In this document: piece by piece, positions 16,109 through 25,358 of the stretch
How positions within the stretch are numbered: the first letter of the stretch is position 1
Layout of the letters: the number at the start of each line of letters is the position of its first letter
Source of the DNA: CAWKPF01 sp963851415
GTDB lineage: Bacteria > Acidobacteriota > Thermoanaerobaculia > Multivoradales > Multivoraceae
Assembly (NCBI GenBank): GCA_963851415.1
Contig: CAWKPF010000002.1
Location: 620,001 to 684,000, forward strand
DNA: 64,000 nt
Direction of reading: 5' to 3'
Notes under the pieces: generated by a model
Database searches by the model: none
Told to the model about the DNA's origin: nothing
The model's input: only the letters and a program-made list of their open reading frames with translations
Position numbers and translations under genes: made by a program

Positions 16109-19100
16109 CTAGAACACCAGGGCGGGATCGCCGAGCAGGTTGTAGAGGCGAGCGTCTTCGATGCTGCCACCGCGGATCAGATGGTCGGCGAGGCTCCGGC
16201 GGATCAGGTCTCCGAGACGCTTCGGCTGCTCGCCGAAGCCGAGGCGGAAGAAGGACTGGGCGAGCGCACGGGACTGGATGTTGAGTCCCAGCCCGGAAGG
16301 AGCCCACACGGCAACGGCGCCGCCGTTCTCTGCCACCGTCAACAGCTCTCCCAGCGCCGGGAAGCCCGGAAACTCGAAGCGGTTGATGGCGCAGGAGAAT
16401 CCCGCCACCAGCGGTGTTTTTCCCTGATTTCTCAGCCCCGGGACGTCGTTGTTGGTCAGTAGACCCTCATTGGCGATGCGGTCGAGACCACCGTGCCCGA
16501 AGTAGCCGACGAAACCGACACCCGAATCCAGTCGATCCAGCAGCATCTCCCTCGCACCCGCCGCACCGAGCTGTGACACCAGCGCGCGTTCCGTGAAGTC
16601 CTCCGTGGGCAAGAGCTCGACGGTTCGCTGCACGTCCATGGCAAAGGTGTCCGGCCCACCCGGATGATCGTCGGCGACCATCAGCTGCTGGGCTCGCCAG
16701 CTGCGATCCCACTCGCGCTCGAAGGTCCTGACCTTGTCGAGATAGGCGTCGAGCTCGCTCGACGACAGGACGGGCAGGCGGCCGATCGCCATCTCCGGCT
16801 TTCCATCGTTCCCCCGCACATCGGCGAAGGCGCTGTCCGCGGCATAGAGACCGTTCTCCGTAGCGATCATCATCGGAGGCAGAAGGTTGCCGCCGTAGCC
16901 GAGGTGATCCAGGTAGTCGAAGCTACCCCCTCCCGCGAGCACGACATACTGGGGTGGCACCGACCAGTAGTTGTACGCGTACTCGAGGAAGGCGCGCAGC
17001 GCGTGAGGGCTGGAGATGCCGTGGTTGAACTCGTCCAGGACGTCCTCGAAGGAAACCACCATCGTCGCGAGCCCCTCTTCGGCGCGATAGAGCGCGAGGC
17101 GCTGCGCGGCGCCCAGCATCTCCTCGGGAGCGACCACCAGATAGTCGGCGATGTTGGAGAAGCCGCGGAGCTGGGACGGCTGATCACTCCAGATCCGGAC
17201 CGGCTCCCGTGCCGCACTCTCACGCACGACGTGGTAGGGAATGCCGGACGCGCGGGGAGCGAATGAGATGCCGACGTCGCCAGAGTGACCGTCGCTCACG
17301 AAGCCGACGACCCGTTCCGGGAGCTGCGGATCCTCGAGATCGAGCACCAGCACGTCCTGGTCGAGCAACCCGTCGACCCGGACCACGACGTTTCCGTCTC
17401 CGTAGACGGTCGCCGCATTCCCGTCGCTGCGATAGTGGCGCGGATAGATGATCTCCACGCCATCGACATAGAAGATGCTGTACAACACCCCGCCGCCGAT
17501 CAGGCCTTCGACACCGACCCGGTTGACACCGTCGACGAGCAACGTGGGCGAGATCGGAATCACGACCCGATGAGCTCTGGTGCCCCGCCAACTGCTCTCT
17601 CCGACCTCGACCCCGTTGACCGAGACGGCGACTCGGTGCTCGCCGGGAACGCCGGCATCGGTCGCGCCGTAGAGGTCCACCGCCACGCTCGCCGTCGTCC
17701 CGAACGCCAGCTCATCGAGCTCCACCTCGTACTCCTGCGAATCGTAGGCCGAGTGACCGGACATGAGGAAGTCCCAGAACCAGTAGTCGATCTCCGGATC
17801 GCTCACCGCCAGCGTCGCCGCGAACACGTTCTCCTCGACCCGCCGGAGCTCCTGGTAGCTCTGCTCCTCTCCCGCTTCTGCGCCGGGCGAGCCGTCAATC
17901 GAGTCCATGGTGCGGGCGCCACCGTGCTCGAGCCAGTAGATGTTCTCGGCGGTGTAGATGCTGTCGGAGGCCTCGCCCCAGAAGAGAAGAGCATCGCCGT
18001 CGCGACTCGGAGTCCAGGCGATCTCCACCCCCTGGTTCAGAAGGCGCAGCTGGCGAGCGCGAATCCAGCCGGCCAGCGCCTGAGCGCGCAGTCCGAAGTA
18101 GGGTGCCAGCCTGGCTACATCGATGCGGTAGAGGCCCTCGTCGCGAACCGCGATCTTGACCCTTCCATGGACGTTGGGATCGGGGACGGTCATCGTCGAT
18201 CGCTTCTGCCGCAGGCCTCTGGCCAGCCGTGACCGCTGGTGCGCGCTGAGCTCTCGAGCGCGGGACTCGGCAAGCCCATCGGGTGGGCCTCCCTTGCGCC
18301 GCACGGATCGCGAATCCCCAGGCTCCACTTCGATGGTGAAGGGGCCATGGACGGTCTCGCGCGTCGTGGCTGCCCGGGTCTCGAGCTCGACGACCGCGTA
18401 GGAGAGGATCTCCTGGCCGGGGGCGGCGGAATCGACGAACCGGTAGGTGCCGCCTTGCGGCTGTTCGATCAACGCCGGGATCAGATCCTCGTGCAGGGGC
18501 GCCCACTCGCCGGCATCGTCGCTCCAGCGATGCAGTCGGAACCCGAGAGCACCGTCCTCGCTGCTCGTCTGCCACTCGACCTCGACTCCCTCCGGAGTCC
18601 GACGGGCATGGAAATCAGAGATCAGTGCGCGAGTGGAGATGCGCTGACAGACGTCGTTGGCGAAGAACGACCAGTCGCTCGGCTCGTCGGTATCGAAGCC
18701 GTTGCTCGTGCGAACGATCGCCTCGCCCAGCACGAGCGAACTGATGTCACGAAACGCGTCGTCCTGCCAGATGCCGGCGAGGACCGCGGAGGAATCGTCG
18801 CTGAAGAAGTCGGTCGACGGGGTCGTCGTGATACTCCAGCCAACGTAGTCGACCACCTCTCCGCCCGGATCACTCAGGGTGAGCTGATCCGCCGGATCGC
18901 CGCTGAGGGGATCGCCCAGCACGTCGGAGGGATAGGTCGACCCTACGTTGGTGAACAGGTAGTAGGTGTTGCCCAGGAATCTGTCGCTCGGCGTCGAGGT
19001 GTAGCCCCACAGCGAGATGAAGATGTACTCCCCCGGCAGCAGCTCGATGTCGCTCCCCTGGAACTGCGGCACGGTGTAGCTGAAGCTGTCGCCGTCGGTG

Positions 19101-21739
19101 ACCACGTACCCGGTCGCGTTGGCGACGCCGTCGGTGTTGTTGTAGAGCTCGATGCCCTCGGTCTGGCAAGCGGTCGACGAGCCGTTCACGAAATCGGGGT
19201 AGAACAAGACCTCGTTGATCAGAATCGGCGGAGCGCTGTAGCGGGCGTCGTCGGTCTTGATGTCGTTGGCCGAACTGCTGTCACCGTCGTCGCAGTCGAA
19301 GTAGCGGACTTCGAGGCCGTCCTCGTGCACGGCCTCGAGCACGCCATCGTCTGCAGTCGACGAGCCGTCGTAGGTGCCAGCCAGGAACAGCACGCTCTGG
19401 AACCCGATGCTGAAACGATCGGCGGTCAGCGCGGAATCCAGGGTGATCTGGGTCTCACTGTCGACGCTGGCGATGGTGTAGGTCCCCGTGTCGGGCCCGT
19501 TGGCGATGACGAAGGGATCGCTGGCCGCGAGGCCGTCCGAGATGAAGGTCGACGACGCCGAAGTCACCACCGCCGAGCCGTTCGCGGTGACCAGGTCGTT
19601 GGTCCGGTTCATGAAGACTCCAGAGCCGGGAAACGTCTCGTAGAGGGTCACGTCCTCGGTATCGCCGGTGTCGCTCTCCACGGTCACATCGACCGTTTCG
19701 ATTCCCCCGACCGTTACCGTGCAGGCGTTCTCGTCGACGACCTTGAGGAAGATCGGCCGACCGGAGCTGTAGACCTCGACGTCCACCGTGCCTGCGCCGT
19801 TGGTGAAGAAGACGTCACCGCCACCACCGGTGAAGAAGACGGAGGCCTCGGTCGACTCGGAGTAGGTGCTGCCGCCGCAGGAATAGCCGTACGTCACCGT
19901 CACCAGACCGTCGTCGATGTCTTCCCACAGACCGTCTTCGGCGGTGACCGAGCCGTCGTCGATCTGGGTCTCGAGGCCCGTCGAGTTGCGGAACTCGCCG
20001 GTGTCGGGCCCAGTCTCCGTGAGGGTCAGCGTTTCCGTGTCGTTGCCAGTCAGCGTCACATCGAAGGACTGCGCCGAGCCGGGGTTGGTGTTCGCCTCGG
20101 GATGAAACACGGTGATGTAGAGCTGGTCGCTGGTCCCCGGATCGGCCGTGATCTCGAATTGGTTCGTGGGCAACCCGGAGGCTCGGGTGAACTGCACGAA
20201 CGCCCGACAGGGGCCGACGATGTCGGCCGTGTCGGTGACCGTGATCGAGCTCTGATTGACGTAGGACGCCTGGATCTGGTCCAGCGCGAAGGTCTGGAGA
20301 TCGGAATCGTTGTCGGAGCCCGCCGTGAGCGAGCTGGTCAACGGATCGGCAGCCTCGGTACTGAAGCTGAGCTCTGTGCCGTCGGCCGGGCTGTCTTCGT
20401 AGATCGTGAAACTGATCTCGCCTCCATCGGAGACATAGGGCGTACCGTGGCTGGCGCGAGCCGTCTGGACCCCCGACACAGAGCCTTCGACGATCCAGTT
20501 GCCGGCGCCCGAGTCGTAGGTCACCGTCCAGTCTTCCTGCAGCACCGTCGAAGTGGTCCGGATGGCGGGAATCCAGGCGGTCTCCGGCGAGGGCGCGGGC
20601 GAGGGATAGCTGATCGACGCCTTGGTCGCGCCTCCCCGGTTGGTGAAGATGCCACTGTTGGGCTGGGTCTCGCAGGCCGACACCGTTTCGTCGTCGAAGG
20701 TCGCCGGATTGGTCACGGTCACCAGGATGCACTGGAGAGTCGACGAGTCGGTGTTGGCGAGCCGATCCGTCACCATGACGTAGATGTCGTCCCCTTCGTA
20801 GTAGAAGTCGACGAAGTCTCCGTCCGCATTGGTGAACTCGATCTGGGGCTGGCCGTTGGGAATGATCGTGTCGCCGAAGGTGATCGGGTCGTTGAGCGTC
20901 AGGAAGTCCAGATCGTTCATGAAGTCCTTCTGCAGCGGATTCGTGTTCGACGCTCCGGTCGAGAACACGAACGACACCGGAGAGGTGGGATAGACCACCT
21001 GATTCCCCTGCAGATCGTCCAGTGCGGTCATCGGCACCTGCAGCTCGATGAAGTAGTCGCCGGTGCCGTCGCCGACCGCATAGGTGCGAGTGTGGGAGAG
21101 GCCCGGGGAGCCGGCCGGACAACTGGCGTCGTTGTCCTCGGCGTAGTACGCCGTGAACTGCTCGACCCGCACGTCGTCCGGATCGTCGATGTCCTGACGT
21201 GCGGCGTCGTCGTAGAGCACCTGCAGGCGATCCCGCTTGCCGTTGCCCGACTGGTAGTCACCCTGCAGGTCGATCCAGTACTCCTTGTATCCGTCGTCGT
21301 CGACGTCGAACAGCACGTTCCAGTGCTTGCTGTCGAACGCGGAGCCGCCAACAGGATCACCCTGGATGCGGATACGAAAGAAGATGTAGTCGTCTTCCAT
21401 CGTCACCGGGTCGTCCGGATCGTAGGCCGTGCCGCCGTTGTAGTAGCCGAAGTACGGCGTCGGGTGCGGACCCGGGAAGTTGCTCGGCGAGCCCGAGGCG
21501 AGGTCGGTCCAGTCCGGCGGCACCGAGGCCGGCCCGTGGCTGGTATCGGCGGAGGTCTCTTCGTCGGAGATCGTCCCGCCTTGAAAGGTGTACTCCGAGA
21601 TATAGCCGGGATTGTTCGCGAAGTTGTCCCAATCGGTGGCGCACGCGGTCAGCTGTGCGCGAGCCATCGGCGCCGCAACCAGCCAAAGGCCTGCAGCAAG
21701 CAACCAGGGACGTGGGCGGATGACAGAAGAGAAAAACAC
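16109..21739 (-). CDS. giant secreted C25-family (gingipain-like) cysteine peptidase
   Basis: A 1,876-residue exported protein starting with GTG and a signal peptide (WLLAAGLWLVAAPMARA). The N-terminal third is an adhesin-like region with at least three related beta modules marked by E-T-x-P-x-(S/T)-G-x-F (ETQPNSGIFTNR, ETGPDTGEFRNS, ETFPGSGVFMNR). About residues 836-965 form a lamin-tail-like domain (ILINEVLFYPDF…), and about 1036-1130 a fibronectin-III-like segment (FHARRTPEGVEVEWQTSS). The catalytic C25 domain covers about 1528-1876, with His near 1749 (GYFGHGGLD) and Cys near 1783 (GFSCAINRFEFP). It ends in LLGDPALVF with no visible type-IX or PEP-CTERM sorting tail. Peptide-bond specificity cannot be told. 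Confidence 0.88.
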   Translation of the reverse strand: MFFSSVIRPRPWLLAAGLWLVAAPMARAQLTACATDWDNFANNPGYISEYTFQGGTISDEETSADTSHGPASVPPDWTDLASGSPSNFPGPHPTPYFGYYNGGTAYDPDDPVTMEDDYIFFRIRIQGDPVGGSAFDSKHWNVLFDVDDDGYKEYWIDLQGDYQSGNGKRDRLQVLYDDAARQDIDDPDDVRVEQFTAYYAEDNDASCPAGSPGLSHTRTYAVGDGTGDYFIELQVPMTALDDLQGNQVVYPTSPVSFVFSTGASNTNPLQKDFMNDLDFLTLNDPITFGDTIIPNGQPQIEFTNADGDFVDFYYEGDDIYVMVTDRLANTDSSTLQCILVTVTNPATFDDETVSACETQPNSGIFTNRGGATKASISYPSPAPSPETAWIPAIRTTSTVLQEDWTVTYDSGAGNWIVEGSVSGVQTARASHGTPYVSDGGEISFTIYEDSPADGTELSFSTEAADPLTSSLTAGSDNDSDLQTFALDQIQASYVNQSSITVTDTADIVGPCRAFVQFTRASGLPTNQFEITADPGTSDQLYITVFHPEANTNPGSAQSFDVTLTGNDTETLTLTETGPDTGEFRNSTGLETQIDDGSVTAEDGLWEDIDDGLVTVTYGYSCGGSTYSESTEASVFFTGGGGDVFFTNGAGTVDVEVYSSGRPIFLKVVDENACTVTVGGIETVDVTVESDTGDTEDVTLYETFPGSGVFMNRTNDLVTANGSAVVTSASSTFISDGLAASDPFVIANGPDTGTYTIASVDSETQITLDSALTADRFSIGFQSVLFLAGTYDGSSTADDGVLEAVHEDGLEVRYFDCDDGDSSSANDIKTDDARYSAPPILINEVLFYPDFVNGSSTACQTEGIELYNNTDGVANATGYVVTDGDSFSYTVPQFQGSDIELLPGEYIFISLWGYTSTPSDRFLGNTYYLFTNVGSTYPSDVLGDPLSGDPADQLTLSDPGGEVVDYVGWSITTTPSTDFFSDDSSAVLAGIWQDDAFRDISSLVLGEAIVRTSNGFDTDEPSDWSFFANDVCQRISTRALISDFHARRTPEGVEVEWQTSSEDGALGFRLHRWSDDAGEWAPLHEDLIPALIEQPQGGTYRFVDSAAPGQEILSYAVVELETRAATTRETVHGPFTIEVEPGDSRSVRRKGGPPDGLAESRARELSAHQRSRLARGLRQKRSTMTVPDPNVHGRVKIAVRDEGLYRIDVARLAPYFGLRAQALAGWIRARQLRLLNQGVEIAWTPSRDGDALLFWGEASDSIYTAENIYWLEHGGARTMDSIDGSPGAEAGEEQSYQELRRVEENVFAATLAVSDPEIDYWFWDFLMSGHSAYDSQEYEVELDELAFGTTASVAVDLYGATDAGVPGEHRVAVSVNGVEVGESSWRGTRAHRVVIPISPTLLVDGVNRVGVEGLIGGGVLYSIFYVDGVEIIYPRHYRSDGNAATVYGDGNVVVRVDGLLDQDVLVLDLEDPQLPERVVGFVSDGHSGDVGISFAPRASGIPYHVVRESAAREPVRIWSDQPSQLRGFSNIADYLVVAPEEMLGAAQRLALYRAEEGLATMVVSFEDVLDEFNHGISSPHALRAFLEYAYNYWSVPPQYVVLAGGGSFDYLDHLGYGGNLLPPMMIATENGLYAADSAFADVRGNDGKPEMAIGRLPVLSSSELDAYLDKVRTFEREWDRSWRAQQLMVADDHPGGPDTFAMDVQRTVELLPTEDFTERALVSQLGAAGAREMLLDRLDSGVGFVGYFGHGGLDRIANEGLLTNNDVPGLRNQGKTPLVAGFSCAINRFEFPGFPALGELLTVAENGGAVAVWAPSGLGLNIQSRALAQSFFRLGFGEQPKRLGDLIRRSLADHLIRGGSIEDARLYNLLGDPALVF

Positions 21740-21787
21740 CAGGGGACCGTTCCTTCGGAAAAGTTCCGGCCTGAATCACCGGGGGAC

Positions 21788-21807
21788 ACACATATAGCGA
21801 CATGTGT
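21788..21807. promoter_or_regulatory. AT-rich upstream region of the C25 gene with a small inverted repeat
   Basis: ACACAT and ATGTGT arms are separated by 8 bases, in a stretch (21740-21870) far more AT-rich than the rest of the window and including a run of eight or more T. It lies between the start of the C25 gene and the end of the YkvI-like gene. It may hold the C25 promoter or a terminator; no clear -35/-10 pair could be fixed. Confidence 0.3.
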
Positions 21808-21942
21808 ATCCGAGGAAAAGGTTACCACAGGCTCCCTTTTTTTTCTAGAATTCATCTGATTCATGGGAGAAATTCCGGCGTAAATCTGATCGGAAAGCCA
21901 CGGCGGGTTCCTGCATTGGATCCGGGCCCGAGCTCCGCCTCC

Positions 21943-23088
21943 CTACCGTTCCGCGGCGAGGATCTTGAGCACGCCGACGGTGAGCAGCGGGACCGCCAGC
22001 AGGACGATGAATCCCCACGCCATCGCCGAATAGCCCCGGGCCACCAGATCGATGATGCCGAAGCGAGCCAGCGCAGTCGAGATCGCGAGAACACCGACGG
22101 ACAGCGCGACGCGCTGCAGCGCCGAAAACTCGCCGGCGGCCGGTCGCCACCTCTCGGGCAGGTCGTCCAGATTGCGCTCGATACGATCGACCAGAGCGTG
22201 AATGCCGCCCACGGCCGTCTCGAGCAGGGTCCACACCGCCACGAACCCGAAGATGCCGATCCAGAGAGCGGCGCCTCCGCGACCCTCGGCCGCTTGCTCG
22301 AGCATTGGCAGCCAGGGCACCTCCGCGTCGAACACCTCCGTGGAGGGCCAGAAGCGCATCAGGCAGAGAAAGGTCAGCGCGAAGGGCAGCGTCATGGCGA
22401 GGCCAGCGATCAGTCCGGAGCCAACCGTTTCACGGCGAGAGGTCTGTCGGTAGAGACAAAACAGCACCGGCGGGAAGACCGCGAGGTTGTAGCCCACGTA
22501 CTGCACCGCGCTGATCAGCACCTCGCCGGTAGACGCCTCCACCGCCACGGGGGTCGCTTCGGGAGCCGGAACTCCAGTCAGCACCAGCACCATGAACGCC
22601 ACGTAGGCCAGGTACAGACCCACGCTGCCGAAGGTCTTGAAGCGCTCCATGAATCCGGTGCCGTACCAGTTGATCAAGGCCACCATGAAGAACGCCGCAG
22701 CCAGACCGACCCCGTAGGGCAGCCCGAGCGTCGCTTCGAGAATGCTGCCCATGGCCGCCGACATCACCGCGATGACGAGCAGCGTCATCGCGACCAGAAG
22801 GATGTCGAACAGGGGCCACAGCGGCCCGATGAGCAGTCGGATCCAGCGCTTGTAGTCGTAGGCCTGCCCGACTCGTGCCAGCTCGAAACCCAGGAAGGAG
22901 AACAATGCGAAGCCGAGGAAGATGACACCGACCGACAGCCATCCGCGGTGCCCGAATCGCCCTGCGTATTGAACGATCTCCCGACCCGTCGAGTAGGCGC
23001 CCCCCATGATCATCGACTGCGAGATGATCGCCGGCAACAGAAGGGTCTCGAAGCGGCTGTAGGGACCGCGCCCGGGGCTCTGGCTCAT
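21943..23088 (-). CDS. YkvI-like multi-spanning membrane protein (APC/LeuT-fold transporter)
   Basis: A 381-residue integral membrane protein with about ten hydrophobic helices. The N-terminal segment (LLLPAIISQSMIMGGAYSTGREIVQY) and the fourth-fifth helix region (IAVMSAAMGSILEATLGLP) resemble the uncharacterised YkvI family, related to amino-acid/cation symporters. The start ATG at 23088 has AGGA 7 bp upstream; an upstream open frame is antisense overlap with the neighbouring CPBP gene. Transport is likely, the substrate unknown. It follows the CPBP protease gene by 38 bp on the same strand. Confidence 0.75.
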   Translation of the reverse strand: MSQSPGRGPYSRFETLLLPAIISQSMIMGGAYSTGREIVQYAGRFGHRGWLSVGVIFLGFALFSFLGFELARVGQAYDYKRWIRLLIGPLWPLFDILLVAMTLLVIAVMSAAMGSILEATLGLPYGVGLAAAFFMVALINWYGTGFMERFKTFGSVGLYLAYVAFMVLVLTGVPAPEATPVAVEASTGEVLISAVQYVGYNLAVFPPVLFCLYRQTSRRETVGSGLIAGLAMTLPFALTFLCLMRFWPSTEVFDAEVPWLPMLEQAAEGRGGAALWIGIFGFVAVWTLLETAVGGIHALVDRIERNLDDLPERWRPAAGEFSALQRVALSVGVLAISTALARFGIIDLVARGYSAMAWGFIVLLAVPLLTVGVLKILAAER

Positions 23089-23126
23089 TCGCGTTCCTGC
23101 TCTGTCGAAAGGACGGTCGGCACAGC

Positions 23127-23927
23127 CTACTCGATCCCGAAGAGCTTCCACAGCACCGCGCCCCAGGCCAGGTTGACGAAGAGATGGAAGACGATCGCAC
23201 CGTAGAGACTCTTGCGCAGCTTGACCAGCAGGCCCAGGGGTATCAACAGAAACATCGGAGCGAACGCCCAGTTCATCGGGGCCTGCCACACATGGTAGAG
23301 CTGAAAGAGCAGGCTGTTCGCCGCCCAATCGACATCGAGTCGACCCACTTTCAGCTTGTTGATCTTCTGCATGAGATACCCGCGGAAGTAGAGCTCTTCG
23401 CCGAGGAAGTTGGCGATGAACACGACGACGAGCACGGGCAGCGGGAACTCGTAGTAGCCGATCTCGAAGATGTGCCACTCGGGTATCGCGATGGCGGGTA
23501 TCCGATTGAGCCAGGCATACAGGGCCGGGTGGACCCAGGCCATGTAGGGCGCGGTGAGCAGCGTGAACAGCACGGTGATCACCGGCACCACCGTGAGCAG
23601 TCCGCGCACGTCGAGCCGATGCAGGCCGAGAAACACCGCGACTTCGCGCCACGACATCCGGTCGTGGAGACGCAGCGCGAGAACCGGCACTCCGAGGTGC
23701 CAACCCAACGCCATCGACGCCAGCACGGCGAACTGAGCCCATCGATTACTCAGCCCCAGAGCCATCAAGGGCTCTCGCAGGTGGAAGATGCCGATATAGG
23801 CGAGCACCCCCGGCACGAGGTGCATCGCCAGGTAGAAGAGGATCGCCGCCGGGGTCTGGGCCCGATGACGCTCGACGACTCGATCGAACTCCGCGTCGTC
23901 GCGCAGAAAGAAGCCGCTCAGACTCAT
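23127..23927 (-). CDS. CPBP family intramembrane metalloprotease
   Basis: A 266-residue membrane protein with about seven or eight hydrophobic helices. The CPBP/Abi (Rce1-type) glutamate motif is clear: FLGEELYFRGYLMQKIN, with a later histidine in LFQLYHVWQAP and a third motif in GAIVFHLFVN. Such proteins cleave membrane substrates, or act in bacteriocin self-immunity or prenyl-protein processing. Here only the general role is supported. It is divergent from the TetR gene, with a shared intergenic region of 112 bp, and likely in one operon with the YkvI-like gene. Confidence 0.85.
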   Translation of the reverse strand: MSLSGFFLRDDAEFDRVVERHRAQTPAAILFYLAMHLVPGVLAYIGIFHLREPLMALGLSNRWAQFAVLASMALGWHLGVPVLALRLHDRMSWREVAVFLGLHRLDVRGLLTVVPVITVLFTLLTAPYMAWVHPALYAWLNRIPAIAIPEWHIFEIGYYEFPLPVLVVVFIANFLGEELYFRGYLMQKINKLKVGRLDVDWAANSLLFQLYHVWQAPMNWAFAPMFLLIPLGLLVKLRKSLYGAIVFHLFVNLAWGAVLWKLFGIE

Positions 23928-23941
23928 GGGTGGCCATCCTC

Positions 23942-23970
23942 TTGAAATCCAAAGTTGACGTCAGTATCAT
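23942..23970 (+). promoter_or_regulatory. sigma-70-type promoter for tetR-maoC with an embedded palindrome
   Basis: TTGAAA (23942-23947) and TATCAT (23965-23970) are separated by 17 bp. The spacer contains the perfect palindrome TGACGTCA (23956-23963), a plausible operator for the TetR protein encoded just downstream (autoregulation). The divergent CPBP gene starts 15 bp away and could be affected as well. Confidence 0.45.
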
Positions 23971-24039
23971 TTCTATCGCCGCCTCCCGTCAAGGCCGGAC
24001 GCTTTCCGGCCGGAAACCGCCCAGGGCACCGACGCTCCT

Positions 24040-24825
24040 ATGCCTCGACTACCTCAGACCTCCCACGTTCTGGTCGACGGTTTCATGAAACCTACAGCTG
24101 CCACTGCCCGAGCCCGAGCTCGACCCTTCGCCGATCGGCTCGACGAAAGGGCCGCCGAGGACGGACTGCGCAAAGGGGAGCGCACCCGCAGACGGGTCGA
24201 GGCCGCGACCGCCCGACTGCTGGAAGACCACGGCTACCACGAGCTGCGCATGGGCGACATCGCCGAGACCGCAGCCATCTCCCACGGAGCCGTCTATCGC
24301 TACTTCGCCAACAAGAAGGAGGTCTCCCTGAAGGTGCTCGGAGACTTCGCCCGCCACTCGCACGATCAACTCCTGGCCTCAGGTGGCGAGGGCTCGGTCT
24401 ACGACCGCATTCGAGCGTCGACCCTCTTCTACGTCGAGAACTTCGCCCTCAACGTCGGCCTCGGCCGCTGCATCCGCCAACTCTCGGACGAGATGGCCGA
24501 GTTTCGTGAGCTTTGGATCGGCGCGAATGCCGACTGGTACCGGGTGGTCGCCGCTAGCCTGGCACGGGAGGGGGCACGAACGAAGGAGGCCGAGAAAGTC
24601 GCCCTCGACGTCGCTCACGCCTGCGGCGCGATGGTCGACGAGATGGTGCACGACGTGTTCGTGCGCCGGGATCCCGCTCTCGCCCACTACCGCCGTGAAC
24701 CCAAGGCCCTCGGTGAGCTGCTCGCGTTGCTGTGGTACCGGGCCGCCTACGCCTCGAATCCCGAGTCCTCGGCAGCTCGAAGGCAGCCTGCCTTCGGCCT
24801 CGAAGGCCAGACGGAGACATCATGA
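24040..24825 (+). CDS. TetR/AcrR family transcriptional regulator
   Basis: A protein of up to 261 residues. The helix-turn-helix is typical of the family: RVEAATARLLEDHGYHELRM, then IAETAAISHGAVYRYFANKK. The C-terminal ligand domain is unique to the protein. An ATG at 24085 would remove 15 residues of unlikely N-terminal sequence and may be the true start; neither start has a good ribosome-binding site. Its last codons overlap the ATG of the MaoC gene (ATGA), so the regulator is co-translated with a hydratase-like enzyme. This suggests control of an acyl-CoA or lipid response, which is inference. Confidence 0.85.
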   Translation: MPRLPQTSHVLVDGFMKPTAATARARARPFADRLDERAAEDGLRKGERTRRRVEAATARLLEDHGYHELRMGDIAETAAISHGAVYRYFANKKEVSLKVLGDFARHSHDQLLASGGEGSVYDRIRASTLFYVENFALNVGLGRCIRQLSDEMAEFRELWIGANADWYRVVAASLAREGARTKEAEKVALDVAHACGAMVDEMVHDVFVRRDPALAHYRREPKALGELLALLWYRAAYASNPESSAARRQPAFGLEGQTETS

Positions 24826-25328
24826 GTGACACTCGCTCTCGCGCGTCCGATCCGATGATCGCCGAACTGAGCCACTTCTACGGAGACGGCGATGTGCGCA
24901 CCTCACAGTGGCTCGAAGTCACCCAGGAGCACATGAATCAGTTCGCCGAAGTGACTCACGACCCGGACTGGATGCACATCGACCCGGAGCGGGCACGGCG
25001 CGAGGGCCCCTTCGAGGGCACGATTGCCTTCGGTTTCTGGACCATGTCCCTGCTCACTCACTTCAGCCGCCAGATCATCGGCGGCGACTACCCTCCCGCG
25101 GTGTCCTACGGCTTCAACTACGGCTTCAACCGACTGCGCTTGATGGCGCCCGTTCCGATCGGCAGCCGCATTCGATGCCACATGAAACTGCTCGGCGTCG
25201 AGCCTCGAGGCGAAGGGCGCTACCTGATGTGCTCGGAGAACTCGATCGAGATCGAAGGCGAAGAGAAGCCCGCGATGGTCGCCGAGTGGCTCGGCATGCT
25301 GGTGGTCGAGAGCGAAGCCGAGCGCTGA
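24822..25328 (+). CDS. MaoC-like hotdog-fold dehydratase
   Basis: A 168-residue single hotdog domain. The catalytic Asp-x4-His motif is present in HDPDWMHIDPERA, followed by the FEGTIAFGFWTMSLL helix that lines the acyl pocket. It resembles NodN/MaoC enzymes that hydrate trans-2-enoyl thioesters. A C-terminal strand pair (YLMCSENSIEIEGEEKPAMVAEW) completes the fold. The start overlaps the TetR stop as ATGA. An acyl-CoA dehydrogenase lies far downstream, but not in the same operon. Confidence 0.85.
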   Translation: MSDTRSRASDPMIAELSHFYGDGDVRTSQWLEVTQEHMNQFAEVTHDPDWMHIDPERARREGPFEGTIAFGFWTMSLLTHFSRQIIGGDYPPAVSYGFNYGFNRLRLMAPVPIGSRIRCHMKLLGVEPRGEGRYLMCSENSIEIEGEEKPAMVAEWLGMLVVESEAER

Positions 25329-25358
25329 GGCACCACGTTCCCACTGGAGACTCTCCCC

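Noticed and set aside
18239..21859. A 1,206-codon open frame on the plus strand opposite the C25 gene
   Set aside because: It lacks any domain, signal or codon pattern of a real protein and is fully antisense to a well-supported protease. GC-rich codon bias creates such mirror frames.
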